From Eremomyces bilateralis CBS 781.70 (taxonomy: Eukaryota; Ascomycota; Dothideomycetes; Eremomycetales; Eremomycetaceae), in assembly GCF_010015585.1 (NCBI RefSeq), contig NW_022985069.1:726318-790317 (forward strand): DNA of 64,000 nt, given 5' to 3'. The notes under the pieces were generated by a model. That model was not told the DNA's origin. It did no database searches and saw nothing but the letters and a program-made list of their open reading frames with translations. Every line of letters begins with the position of its first letter. Within the stretch, counting starts at the first letter, position 1. A program made the translations under genes and the position numbers. Positions 25,129 to 36,880 of this stretch are shown here, in pieces.

Positions 25129-25853
25129 GGGGGTTGGAGCGGTAGTGATGGGGGGGTGGTGATGGGGGTGGTGATGATTGATGGGTTTGTTATGGGTTAC
25201 GGGATGGATGGATGGATTCGCGTAGATATTTGGCTAAGCGGGTAGTTGTCGGAAGAATACTTAGGGTCCGTTGGCTTTTGGTTGAATTCAGTTGTTTACT
25301 TCCGACATTCGGAGTTCAGGTGATGTGAGAACCGGTGGCGATGGGCCCCGATGAATGGTAATATGTACAGAAGAGCGAGGGGGTGGATGGCTTCGTGATG
25401 CTGGTGGTATACTATTGTTCTTCCAGACGACAAAGACAGCTTCTGGCCTAAATCGTCTCCTGGATGCTCCAAGACCGCCCAGAGTCGCTGGATCTAGTGC
25501 CCTCAGCCCGCGGTCGTTGAAGTAGACTCCATTGCATATATCGTGAGTTTCCAAAGCATTCTATCCAGAGCCCATACTCTAGCAACTCGCTCGTTTCATC
25601 GATGAGGGATGCCCATACTACCATACGGTAGCGCTACGAATTGGCAGGTCTAGATTTCTACAATATTGGGTTCTTGAGACCTGGCGGCACCGAAGTAGCT
25701 CCTCTTTTTTAGCCATGTCTTCCAATGGCGTGCCCGCAAAGCATTCATATAGTTCTCGCTCAGGCCTCCTTGGTAAGGGATCGCGTAAATTCAATGACAT
25801 CGTTCGAATTCGTCACAGCCAGGACATTCCCTAGCCTGTACTGTATACGATGC
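25129..25853. other. Convergent 3' region between RhoGAP and TRPE
   Basis: About 725 bp holding two gene ends. G-rich simple sequence (ggggtggtgatggg) sits at 25130-25200. Two minus-strand ORFs of 60-88 codons show nothing recognisable. Confidence 0.5.
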
Positions 25854-27914
25854 TCACAGTCCTGTTTGGGCTGCCTGCTCGCTGAATACCAGTTCGGCCG
25901 AATCGATGCAGGTAACGTTGGCTTTGAGCTTATTCAACGTCTCGACGCTGCGGAATCGGTTAGTTCTCGTCCACCTTTGGCGTGAAGACACCCCCATCAC
26001 GGCAACCAGCCCAGCATAGTTGACAGGACTGAGATTTAGGGATGCAAAACAAGAGGAACAGGGACCATGCTTACAATTCGTCATAGTTGTCCGAGTCGAA
26101 CACAATCCCACCCCCGGCTTGAAGGTATGCCACCCCATCCTTGACCACCATCGTCCGAAGCGCGATACATCTATCCACTCGTTAGCCAAATCCAACCACG
26201 CATGCATTCCCATTTCCATATCCATAAAAACGGGGTTGGTGAGTAACTCACGTGTCCATCGACCCCTCTTCAATCGTCCCATTCGCATCCACGGTATTGT
26301 ACCCGAAATATCCCACCGCGCCGGCGTAGACGCCGCGCTTTTCCCCCTCCAACTCCGCGATCAGCTCCATGGCGCGGACTTTCGGGGCGCCGGATACCGT
26401 GCCGGCGGGAAATATGGACCTAATAGCAACTGAGTCAGCCATAGACTTCTTCGTGAAGTCAAGGGGGACAGAAGGACGTACCTAAATGCGTCAAATCTCG
26501 TCATTCCGGGCCGGAGTACCCCGGAGACTTCGGATGTGATGTGCTGGACGTGGGAAAACCGTTGGATTATCTACAACGTCAGTTGGAGATCCAACACGTC
26601 CACGCGTTTTACACCTACCATTAAGCGGTCGACTCTCGTCGACAAAGGATCGCAGACGCGATTTACGTCATTCCGCGCCAGATCCACCAGCATCACATGC
26701 TCCGCGCTTCGACCAGTCAGTATAATCCACCACGAAGTAAAGGCCAAACTCACCGATCCTTAAGCGAGTTCGACAACTCCTGCGCCAACTCATCGTCCTC
26801 CTTCACCGTCTTCCCCCTCTTCACCGTCCCCGCAATCGGATGCGTGATAATTCTGCCCTCCTCGCTCTTCACCAACACCTCCGGACTGGCGCCGACGATC
26901 TGGAAGTCCTCACAGTCCACGAAGAATAGGTAAGGCGATGGGTTGACCATCCGTAGCCGTCGGTAAATGTTGAATGGGTGTAACGACGTCGGCCTCGCGA
27001 TCCGCTGGGAAGGAACGGCTTGGATGATGTCGCCTTTGTGGATGTGCTCTTTTAACCTTGTGACGTGCGCCTCATACCCTGCCTGTCCAATGTTCGAGGT
27101 GTACTCCTGCTCCAGCTCAATAGGTCCCTGCGGTGGCAACGGCACCTCAGTCTGCGTGATAGTGTGTACCACATCCCGCAACTCCTTCTCCGCCGCCTCA
27201 TATGCACTCTCTAGCGCCCCAGAATCTTTCGAGTCCTTCGGGACCTTCACATACGTGAACACCTTGACCAACTGGTAGAAGTGATCGACCGCGACAACCG
27301 TATCGAATAGCATAAACAATGACTCCGGCACCTCCAGCACATCTTTCATGTCGTCCCGCGCGGTCCGGGGCTCGAAATATGCGACGCAGTCGTATCCAAC
27401 GTACCCGATCGCTCCGCCGATTAGTGGGGGTAGTTGGACGCCTGGGACGCTGGCGACGCGGTACCGGGAGAGTTCTTCTTCGAGGACGGGGAGGGGATCG
27501 CGGGGACCGACGGGTTGACCGGGGCCGGAACGGAGAACTTTTCGGGGATCTGGGAAGACAGGGGGATTAGCATATCCTACATCAAAGGTTCAAAGAGGCT
27601 GGTTAACTCACCCACTCCCACGAAGCTCCACCTCCCAATCGTCTGTGTAGTCATGGCGCTCTCGAACAAGAAACTGGATTTCGTCTTCGCTCTGTTTCCA
27701 CCCATCAGCCACGGCCCTCCCTACTCACTGCCCTCAGGGAAAGGACGCGCGATACGTACCGAGCAGCTAGCTTCAGATATATCAAGGACGGGGTCAGGAA
27801 CTCGGCGGATAGAGTCGCGCTGAGAGGGATCAGGTTCGGGGGATTTTCCTGCCTCTCCGCGGCCGACAGGACATCGCGGACGGTGGCTAGGGACGGTTGG
27901 ATCGAGAGGGACAT
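25854..27914 (-). CDS. TRPE: Anthranilate synthase component I
   Basis: Model: complement(join(25854..25947, 26075..26170, 26252..26419, 26482..26570, 26619..26706, 26754..27549, 27612..27691, 27760..27914)). This gives eight exons and 521 aa, the usual fungal length. The N-terminal regulatory part contains [17 protein letters not shown], where feedback inhibition by tryptophan acts in this family. The chorismate-binding part contains [50 protein letters not shown] and [14 protein letters not shown]. It converts chorismate to anthranilate using ammonia from the TrpG glutaminase, the first step of tryptophan synthesis. TrpG is not fused here and is not in the window. Two TGACTC sites upstream suggest cross-pathway (Gcn4/CpcA) control. 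Confidence 0.94.
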
Positions 27915-27939
27915 TTTGGAATGAGGACCACCGAGTGGT

Positions 27940-27945
27940 TGACTC
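27940..27945. promoter_or_regulatory. TGACTC site (possible Gcn4/CpcA element) near the TRPE start
   Basis: TGACTC lies 26 bp upstream of the TRPE ATG. TGACTC is the core of the RTGACTCAY site bound by Gcn4/CPC1/CpcA, which induces amino-acid synthesis genes on starvation. It may fall in the transcribed leader. Confidence 0.4.
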
Positions 27946-28126
27946 TTGCCGGCTCGGAAGGGAACCAATCTGTTTTTCTCCTCGCTCTTATTCTTTGAAA
28001 ATAAGAGATATCCGCCCAATGTCCCGTACAATTGTTCGGATAAGCACGCTTATTGTCTGGAGGCTCAATTGTCTGCAAGTGAAGGAGGAGCGGAGTACAA
28101 TGCCGTTTTCCGAAGTTTCGTGAGCA

Positions 28127-28132
28127 TGACTC
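28127..28132. promoter_or_regulatory. TGACTC site (possible Gcn4/CpcA element) upstream of TRPE
   Basis: ATGACTC about 213 bp upstream of the TRPE ATG, a normal distance for a fungal activator site. A CCAAT box is at 28189-28193. Confidence 0.45.
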
Positions 28133-28710
28133 TAGGGCTTATGTTGGATGCGCGATTTCGGCTCAGGGTCCAAACGTATTGAATCCAGCCAATCAAACCA
28201 TTTTTCGTTGCACTAATGGATGCGTATAAAACGACATCTTAGTCAGACATAGGTCTACCCTCCAAGAAAAGCCGCGCTGCATACTGCAGCTTTGCCACAG
28301 ATATCCCGAAGGTACGTACCTATTCCTCGGCGGACCTATCCGCCCCCCCCCCCGCCGCCTTGCCCTCCCTTTCTACCAGCTCCACCCTCCCGCAAAACTG
28401 GTTCCGCCAACAAATTCACCAGCATTCTTCCAGCATGATCCTGCGAAACCGCAAGCCCTTGGAAGCAATGCCATTGGGGATTAGACCCCTCTACCGAACC
28501 ACCCACCCACCATAATCTCGAACCAGGACACATCTTGTTCCATACATCCTTTCATGAGATTCTACCATTGTACAAAGGATATAAACCATCCTGTAGTGTG
28601 TGTTGTGCTTTTATGTTAACATGTGTATTGGCAAGCCGATATCCAACATCCCCGGATCATCGATATTCCGTTATGGTAGAGCACTGACTACCTCTGAGAC
28701 CACTGTCTGC

Positions 28711-31700
28711 TCACTGTTTTAACACCTCAACCTTCACCACCCCCTCCAGAGCATTGACTGCCGCATCCTTGATCCTCCCCACCACCCTCTCCAGCTCCTC
28801 ACCATCTAACAGCGGCTTCAATGCCTCCCCCACCTCACCCCCTGCTATTCGTTCCCGAATATTCCGTGCCCCTACCCCTGAGCTCAACTCCTGCATCCAA
28901 TCCTTCGCAACCCCCTGGACTGCCCTCATCGCATCCTCAACTGTTGCACCCACTTCCTTCAACTTTGCCGCTGGGATTTTGCTGGACAGGGGATGAGATT
29001 TTGGTTTGGTAGCGGCGGGAATGAGTTTGAGGAGTTTTTGGACTGCTTGGAGATATTCGAGGAAGAGGAAGGAGGGTTGGAGGAAATGGGGGGTCGGTAA
29101 TTTGATAAGGTGTTCGAGTTTTTGGCCCTCAGGCGATGGGGGGGCCGCTTCCTCGAAGTGGGAAAATGTCTTCCAAACTTTCGTGTGGGTACGGATGAAG
29201 TCGAGGATTGCCGTCATGGTGTTCGATGACTTGGGTGCGAGTTTCTTCATGTCCATGGCATTGGAGAAAAATGTCGCGTAGGTTATCTGGGTGAGTAGCT
29301 GCCAAGGCTCGTGCAATTGCTGCTCGGGAGGTGCCAGTCCGTCCGGGGAGACTTTCTGACCTGTCTGATAGCCGCTTGATACAGCCGCATGGGCCTCGTG
29401 AACAACAACTGGTAACGTCGGCTTCCCTCCCGTCCATAGCAGGTCTGTCGTGAGCTCGATGCTGAGCATGTGTCTCACCCAATTTTGACCCTGGATGCCC
29501 TGCTCTTCCCAAACCATCAATGACCGCTGCAACGGAAGATCATCTTTCGAATTGTAATTTGGTAGCTGCCCGTAGTGTCGTTTGTCCACCGAATACGCTT
29601 GATCCAAGATGATCCGATCAATTGTGTCGTTGACAAAAGGGGCCGCATCCACTGGACGGTTCGAAAGCCTGGCAACTCGGCGATATTCCAGAGCGCGAAT
29701 TGCCGCGGGCAAAGACTGGGTCAGATTGTCTTTGAATCCCAGCATCTCAGTCAACTTGTCGGGATACAACTTTTCCAAGCCATCCCCCGTAAACGCCAGT
29801 ACATCGCCGACCGATCTCCCAATCCATCGGGCTGGCACACTTAGGATTTTCAGAGGATTGGATTCCGGTTGCCTCGGATGCTGTGATTTAACAGACGCCA
29901 ACGGAAACGGATGTGTAATGGAAAGCCGACTGGCCAAGATATGCAAGTCGCTTTCGAATAGCAGGCTCTTGACGTCTAGCTTCTGGAAGAACCGGTAGGC
30001 TTCGTCCCCAAGACCAAGCTGTAGCGACAGGAGCGTGCCCATCACATGAAGCATCGGGGCGAGTTCGGAAACCAGATTGGTCAGAGCCGATGTCAGCGCA
30101 AGTGCTTGCATCACGAGAGTCGTCTCCCGCGGCGACAAGATGTCGTCGGCACCTCTCTCCTTGGCCCTCGGGGTGTGCAATCCCCATAGGAGGGTAAGTG
30201 CCAGGAGGGCAATCGTCTCGTTTGTTTGGGTGTCCCCTCGACTCAGCTTTACCAGTAAGACAAAATGCCTTATCATCCCAGCGGCGCTCACGTCCGACCC
30301 ATGAGGATTCTCAGGTGTCTTGCGATCGGGAAGAGAGGATTGAAACGAACAATATATCTTGGAGAATGTGAGTCCGGTCCCCAAGTCAATATTGTCTGGC
30401 GGACCGTCTTCGAGGGTCAAGGCCTTGAACTGCGTGGTCCAGGCGTTCACTGTCTCGTTGATATGCTCATCAAATTGCCGCATCCCTTCCTTGGAGAGCG
30501 CGGCGAGGAATGGCGAAAGGTCCTTGTAACAGGTCTCGAGTTTCGAGAACCGGTCGAAATACACTTTGCAAACGCCAACGAAACACTCTTCCTTCCCGAA
30601 CTTCTTTTGCCATTTAAGGGCTGTGAGCAGCATTTCGCGATTCGGTGTAGGCTCGGATACGCCACGTTCAAGGAGAGCTTTGAGTTGGCTGTTGAGGTTT
30701 CCGTCCTCCACGCTCGAGGCTGCTTGAAACAACTTGTCCAATATTCGATAGTCGTTCCCAAATGCTCCGGTGATTCGAGAAGCGATGACGCAGCTGCTAT
30801 CCTTCGACTCGACGAGGAAGTCCCAAATTTGCTTCCATTGTCCTTGAGATTCCCAGATGTTTAAGAGGGCCCAAAGGAACTCGATGTCGCCGTTCAAGAT
30901 GTTCTCGAACAAATACAGCGGCGATTCTGTGTCAATCATGCTGGATGCTATATCCAAAAGCATCGCATTATCCGACTGAGCAAGCTCAAGTATAAGCCGA
31001 AAGTCTCGACCATCCCGAATCTTCCACGCCGACTCTTCTTTCTGCCTCGTCTTCTTCAAGATATCCGACACGCCCCTTGCAACAAGCTTGCCCATAATCA
31101 TAGCTTTCATCTTATGTTCCGGCTGCCCTGCATTACCCAGCTCTTGCGCAAGCTTTGCGGTGGCGGCAAGCCATAAATAGATGTACTTCGGCTCCGTTGG
31201 ATACCGTGATTTCAGGTCATTCGCGCCCCTCTGATACAGGCTGGACCAGTCGCAAGCGACGGCGGTCGTCAATAGATTCTCGGAGAACACATCCCTATCA
31301 GATCCTTCCAATCCGATTGAACTGACTCTTGACCAAAGCTGATCAACCTCCTTCGGTGGGTCAATCTGAAGGGGGCTTTGGGCAGATGCATTGGACTTTT
31401 CAGATGCATTACCAAACAGGTGAGATAGACCATCTGGTTTAATAGACAGCAGCTGGTGTATGCGGCGATACATCAAGCATACATTAACCAAGCCGTCCGG
31501 ATGTAGGAAGTTGACCTTGGTCTCATTGATGTGATCCAGCGTTTCTTTCGCGTCAGCATACGCACCCATCCGGAGATGGAGCTGGGCTTTCCAATACTAG
31601 ATTCCGTTAATCCCATCATCTTCATTTTACGAGACGATATCCATACGTGGAGTTCGCCATTGTGCGGGTCTTTCTGGATTTTTCGACCGCAGTCCTTGAT

Positions 31701-31787
31701 GGCATCTTTGTAGCTTCGGGGGCCATAGGACTCGAAATGCTTGTCGTATGGGGTTTCGAATTCTTTCGTGAATAGTAGAGACGACAT
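28711..31787 (-). CDS. NAA25: NatB N-terminal acetyltransferase auxiliary subunit (Mdm20/Naa25)
   Basis: Model: complement(join(28711..31596, 31647..31787)), 1008 aa. Exon 1 (MSSLLFTKEFETPYDKHFES, ..HNGELH) splices in frame to YWKAQLHLRMGAYADA. The N-terminal part is made of TPR-like helices (YKDAIKDCGRKIQKDP, YLWLAATAKLAQELG). A long helical body follows, with the family's central segment around GTGLTFSKIYCSF. Naa25 anchors the catalytic Naa20 to ribosomes, and NatB acetylates proteins starting Met-Asp, Met-Glu, Met-Asn and Met-Gln. In yeast, Mdm20 is needed for tropomyosin-actin cables and mitochondrial inheritance. The catalytic partner is not in this window. Confidence 0.87.
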
Positions 31788-32184
31788 GGCTTACGGTCGG
31801 AAATCCGAGGTGACACGAAGGGATTATGATCACGGAGAAGCCATTGTCGCGTTTATGATTCGTGGATGGGGAATGACGAAATTTTGAAAGTGGTACGTTG
31901 ACGGGTGTGTTCGCGGGATTCAGGTTGCGAGTATTTGCAAAGACAAACCAGATCTACAATGGAACATGATGATGATAGCCTATGGAAAACTTCTGCCATT
32001 ATTTTGCCCCGGCAAATATGTTTAATTTATGTTGAAATCTGTTCCCTAACTACAGCAAATATATCTAGTTTCAACATGCGATTTATATCGCTAGCTGGGG
32101 TTGGAGTCCGGAGGAAGTACATGGTATCAGTATTCATTCAAACGCGCTTATATACAGGTAGCTGCGGTACAGCCATTGCTAATT
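31788..32184. other. Short intergenic region between NAA25 and RRP9
   Basis: About 400 bp, AT-rich at 31980-32100. It contains the NAA25 promoter and RRP9 3' end. No gene seen. Confidence 0.5.
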
Positions 32185-34083
32185 TCAATGATTCACAAGA
32201 TCTGACTTCTGGTGCCTCCCAACCTCAAAAATCATGCAACCATTCTTCCCATCAATCCTCTGCCGTCCCACTCCAGTCCCATAACTGTGCCACCTCCCCA
32301 TCCTCTGCTCCTTGGCAACCGAGGCCACAATGAACAAGCTCTCCTCATTCCGATCGCCTTGCTCGAATACCGCCAGATCGGTAACAAGCCCATGAACAAT
32401 CCTCGGGTCGGCTGGTGGCGAAGATCCAAGGACAACTACTTTGTCCTCATCACCGGAATCCGCGTCCGTTGCAGGTGTTGGAGCATTGATGGAAAGGGTG
32501 CGAGGCGTTCCAACGATCCCAACCGGATCAAACCCTCTTCGGTCCCCACGGATCTTCCAAGCTCGAACGAATCCATCCCAGCTGCCGGTGACAAATACGT
32601 CGCTGAGTGGCAACGCTTTTAATGCGGTGATTCCCCTCGGTGCTTGCTTCACGGGTACTTCCGCGGACCCCGAAACTTCTCTGGCCTTCTCCTTGGGATC
32701 TTCCTCTACATAATACTCCTCGGCTGTGATCGGCGGATCCAGACCGTGTGCAAGAGGATAAGTATACAGCGCCTTCTTCTTGTGAATGCTCCATAAGGAG
32801 ATGGCTCCGTTGTCTGCGCCCGTCACGAAGAGTTCGTTGTCGAGAATAGTGACTCGGTCGATGCTCCCTTCGTGGTGCTCCTTGGCCGATTCCACTTTCT
32901 CCAGCAGCTCCGGGGCAAGCTCGATATTTTGTGCCTTCAGTTTGCCAGGCTTTGGAATCGCTCCCACTCCACCCCCTCGAAACACGAGCTGAGACTCTTC
33001 TGCGACTTTCCATAGTCGTGCAGTCCTGTCTCTCGCACCAACGCTAACGCACCGTTCAATGGCAGGTGCATCCACATCCATGATGACATCTTGGTGCCCG
33101 AACAATGTTTCAATGTATCCGGAGGACTGTTGGCTGACGTTCCACACTTTCAGCGTCCGATCCGCGGAGGAGCTGTAGAGAGTTTCGCCGCCGGTACTGC
33201 GGGGACCGCCGGCCGATTGTTGCGCGTTGGATATCGTTTGTCGGAAAGCCAGACCAGTAACGGAATCGCGATGTTGCGAGAAGACTTTGATCGGTCGTAG
33301 GTTCTTGGTGGACCAGATGACCAATTTGTTGTCCATGCCTCCCGTTGCAAGGAATTCTCCTGAAGGGGAGATGGCACTGCACACAATTGCAGCTTTGTGT
33401 CCTAGGAAGGTGGATTTCGCCGGTTTCGAGGTTTCGGAAGCCTCGGGCTTGATCACGCGGCCTTTGCCACATATCCGCTTGATCGGTCGACGGCGTGGGG
33501 TCATGTTGGACTGTTGCTTTTCTGCCGGAGGGTTGGACGGTAATTCCCACTTCACCACGCTGCCATCCTTTCGAGTCGCATATATGTATGGTGGATGTGC
33601 GCTGACTGACAATACAGCTTGGTTGTCGTGTCGAAAGAACATATGCGAGGCACCCTCGATGTCCAACTCGTTCGCCACAAACTTGTAAATCTTCCCCTTC
33701 GTTCCCGCGACGTCTTCCTTCAACCGATCGGCGATCAGGTCTCTATCAACGTCCTCGGCATCGAATCCGACTCCGGTAGTTTCCACCTCCTGCTTGATGT
33801 TTTCCAAGTACCGTTCCGCCAGACGAAGGCGACGTTCTGCAGCAGTTTCGCCCTCGATCTCCGAGTCTGACACGCTTGATTCATACTCGGCTGCTCCATC
33901 ATCTGCACCGGACAAGTCTGACTCGCTGCCGGATATCGATTCGTCTCGACCTGCAGGATCTCGTGCTCGCTTAGACCGCGATGGAGAAACATTTCGTGGC
34001 TGTTTTCTCGACGGCTTTGATGTTGCACCCTCAGGTCTCTTCCGCTTCCTCTGAGACGCTGGGACTGAGAAGAAAGAGGACAT
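32185..34083 (-). CDS. RRP9: U3 snoRNP-associated WD40 protein Rrp9/U3-55K
   Basis: Intronless, 632 aa. The N-terminus (MSSFFSVPASQRKRKRPEG) is a basic nuclear signal followed by an acidic Ser/Asp/Glu stretch. AERRLRLAERYLENIKQEV and DLIADRLKEDV are the conserved helices before the propeller. WD repeats start near HMFFRHDNQAVLSVSAHPP and continue through FLGHKAAIVCSAISPSGEFLA, VFSQHRDSVTGLAFR, LYSSSADRTLKVWNVSQQ, VSVGARDRTARLWKV and FVTGSWDGFVRAWKI. The family protein binds the B/C motif of U3 snoRNA in the nucleolus and is needed for early 18S rRNA processing. It fits in length and order. Confidence 0.93.
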   Translation of the reverse strand: MSSFFSVPASQRKRKRPEGATSKPSRKQPRNVSPSRSKRARDPAGRDESISGSESDLSGADDGAAEYESSVSDSEIEGETAAERRLRLAERYLENIKQEVETTGVGFDAEDVDRDLIADRLKEDVAGTKGKIYKFVANELDIEGASHMFFRHDNQAVLSVSAHPPYIYATRKDGSVVKWELPSNPPAEKQQSNMTPRRRPIKRICGKGRVIKPEASETSKPAKSTFLGHKAAIVCSAISPSGEFLATGGMDNKLVIWSTKNLRPIKVFSQHRDSVTGLAFRQTISNAQQSAGGPRSTGGETLYSSSADRTLKVWNVSQQSSGYIETLFGHQDVIMDVDAPAIERCVSVGARDRTARLWKVAEESQLVFRGGGVGAIPKPGKLKAQNIELAPELLEKVESAKEHHEGSIDRVTILDNELFVTGADNGAISLWSIHKKKALYTYPLAHGLDPPITAEEYYVEEDPKEKAREVSGSAEVPVKQAPRGITALKALPLSDVFVTGSWDGFVRAWKIRGDRRGFDPVGIVGTPRTLSINAPTPATDADSGDEDKVVVLGSSPPADPRIVHGLVTDLAVFEQGDRNEESLFIVASVAKEQRMGRWHSYGTGVGRQRIDGKNGCMIFEVGRHQKSDLVNH

Positions 34084-34509
34084 GATTGTCCTTTATGGCA
34101 ACTCTACCAAGTGTTGAAAACTGGAAGAATTGTGGTGGTAAAGAAACCAAGAACTGCTGGAAGAGAAATTCAGTGAAATTTTGGATGGAGATTGTCCGAG
34201 CTTCAAATGCTGGCCCCAGATCCCTGTTAGAGCCTTGTGGCCTTATGGCCTTATTTGTATGAATCGGAGGAATCCTCCAGCTCCACTTCTCCGCAATCAA
34301 ACCCCCCAATATCTCTCTGCTACAGAGGACTTCATGTTGATATTCAATGACAATTGTGAATAATTTACCACTCCTTCAACACTCTGTGACACTACCGTAA
34401 CTACTCCTCACTCTTAGATTGGGCTCTGTCCATCCCTCATTCTCAGCCCAATCCATGGAGTTCGTTTAATGCTTCAAGAGACGCTTAGCAGTGTCAAGTT
34501 CAGCCCAGA
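34084..34509. other. Divergent promoter between RRP9 and the unrecognised membrane-protein gene
   Basis: About 430 bp between divergent start codons. No gene seen. Confidence 0.5.
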
Positions 34510-36880
34510 ATGGGTCGAGACGCGTACCTCTTCAGGCTTGCATTTGTAGGTCTTCTAACTTGACATTACCTAGTGTCCTCTGACATTATATAGGGCCGCT
34601 CCTACACTGAACCTCCCGAGGATGACGTCCTCCAACGCCATCCCAGTATCCTTTACGACAACTCGAGCAGTCCGAACCCGCAGAATACTACAGCAGCACC
34701 ACCACGGCAATTCTATGATGATCGTGGCCACTCCGTCAATCGTAACTCGCGGCGGTACGCTCGAGCTCTACGTGCTGCTCAGAATGATGTGCTAGCAGCA
34801 GTGGGTGTAGTAGTTCGCAACGGCAGCAAGGAACCCAGAGGACCAAAAGAGGAAGAACTGGCAGCCATGGCTCAGGATGAACATATGTCGGGCCTGGTTA
34901 TGAGCTATATTGCTCCTTACGTGGAGAAGTTTCTGCTGCATTGGCTTCATGCCTTGAAACACAAGGCTTTGGTATGAACGGTCCCCAATTCCCTACCCCG
35001 AGCTAATATCTATAGGTCTATCCTATGCTCTCGAACATACCGGTCATTGCGTTTGCAAGGAGTGAAATATCATCCTATGGTTATCGCCATTTCCTTTTTG
35101 CGGGACTCTCAACCTATTTCGTCCATTCACTTCTACGCTACCCTGATTGGTTGTCGTTTGCGTTTGAGGGGCTAGATGCACTTGTGCAAGCTACCGTCTC
35201 GTCTTCAAGAAAGAGAAGAGCGTATGATAAATGGAAGCCCATTGTCCGTGACATGTAAGTCTAACTCGCTCAAATATTGTCAGTTAGTGGCCGGCTAATG
35301 TTGTGACTCCTAATAGCCTCGAGCACTCCATGAAAATTGTGGCGCTTCCATTCGAGCTGTATTATCTTCACCAGACGCTTGGCGTTGCTCCAACATCATC
35401 CTTGCTACCTCCTTGGAAGATATTCTCTTCCACGCTCACATCGCTTGTATGGCCGTTGTCCGGATCGTGGAAAATTTTAACTAGCGGCCGAATCCCCCCC
35501 ATCCCTCTAGCGCCAGCTTGCATGGGGTTGTTGACGTATAACATGGCGACCTCGATTCTGGTCACTGTCATATTCAGAACCATGCGAGACTCAGTCCTCC
35601 GGCCGGCAAGCAAACAGTGGCTTGCAAGGCGGCGTGGCTATAAGAACACCCTATCGGAGACGATCGAGCAATTGTTCGAGGAAGATGCGCAGCCATGGAG
35701 GCCATTCACACGCCGTTTCAGTCCCGTATTTCAGTCCATCATGAATACATTGGGTTGGGGCTGGAAACGACATGAACTGACCAGGACTCCACTGGCGGAG
35801 CTACCCTCGGATCTCGAGCTCGAGAGGGAGGCAGAGGTCTTAGCTTGGCCGTCTTTCGACCCGGATATCCTCGCTTACATCCCCCCGGAAGCATTAACAA
35901 GAGTTCATGGCGACCGTGTAACCTCTGTCATCCATGATGGGATCTCAAACAGAGAATGGGAAACTAACGGGAATATGCCATCGAACCCGAACGCCGCTCC
36001 TGCAGCAGGTTCAAACAATACCAGGCGGCCACCAAGACATTCCGCTGCTTCATCAACCACTGATCCACCATCACCGGCCGCTAACAGCGACGCAACCATT
36101 CGAATCACCTCCTCGGATTCTCATACTGGCGTGGTAAACTTGGAAATCGGTCTGCCGGATCATCCAGCCCCATCCACTCAACTGCAATCTTCCTCAGCAC
36201 ATCCCCGACATCGCATCAGGCGCACCGTCACCGACACCCCCCGTTTCAACCCCGACCTCTTCACCTCGCCTCCATCTCCCACCCCCGATGCACTATCTAT
36301 CGACCCCGAACCTCCTCAAAGCCCTTCCGCAACTACTTACATTACTCCAGCAACTCCCTCCTCCGGGGCACCACCCCCTTCAGACGCTGAAAACCGCCCA
36401 CCAAATTCCCACTCCCTCATGCCTATGCCTCCCGAGGCTACCCACTCCGAAGAAGCCGCCATCCCCGCCATCTACGCACACTTCCGCGCCGAAATCACCC
36501 GGCAGCGCCACAAAATCCTCCACCGCCGCATCCAGCACCGCCACCAGCGCGTCACCATGCTATCGCTGTACATGTCCGACAACCTCGCGTCGCTGATAAC
36601 GAGCAAGCTGGTTAACGCGCTCACGCTGCCGTGGCGCGCGTGGATGTTGCGGGAGGTGGCGCGGCAGGCAATAGGGGGGATGGTGCATCCGGGATATGGG
36701 AGGGTGGGGAACGTGGGGTTGGGGTTGGTAGGAGGTGGGGTGGGGTGGGGTTGGGGTGTGATGGGGAGGGTGGCGCTGTTGGAGGCGGTGCAGATGCTTT
36801 TGGAGATGGGGATTTGGATGGGGGAGTGGGGGGTGGTGAGGTTTATTGGGTTACGAAGCTTCAGATGGGGGGAAGTTTGA
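34510..36880 (+). CDS. Unrecognised fungal membrane protein
   Basis: Model: join(34510..34545, 34594..34971, 35016..35254, 35317..36880), 738 aa. Exon 1 is only 36 nt (MGRDAYLFRLAF) and splices to GRSYTEPPEDDVLQRHPS. Exons 2-4 join in frame through gtatga, gtaagt and tag acceptors. Hydrophobic segments suggest membrane spans at about residues 135-200 (FLFAGLSTYFVHSLL) and about 290-315 (CMGLLTYNMATSILVTVIF), plus a Gly-rich hydrophobic stretch near the C-terminus (GNVGLGLVGGGVGWGWG). A Ser/Pro-rich linker of about 200 residues lies between, then a His/Arg-rich helix (RQRHKILHRRIQHRHQR). I do not recognise the family. The arrangement suggests an organelle or secretory membrane protein, but this is inference only. 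Confidence 0.75.

Larger units (their letters stand above)
27915..28710. other. TRPE promoter region and NAA25 3' end
   Basis: About 800 bp with the two TGACTC sites and a CCAAT box noted separately. A C-rich run lies at 28340-28360. No gene seen. Confidence 0.5.

Noticed and set aside
28481-28560. Possible tRNA from a GGTTCGAGATT-like B box on the minus strand
   Set aside because: No matching A box and no foldable acceptor stem at the right distance.
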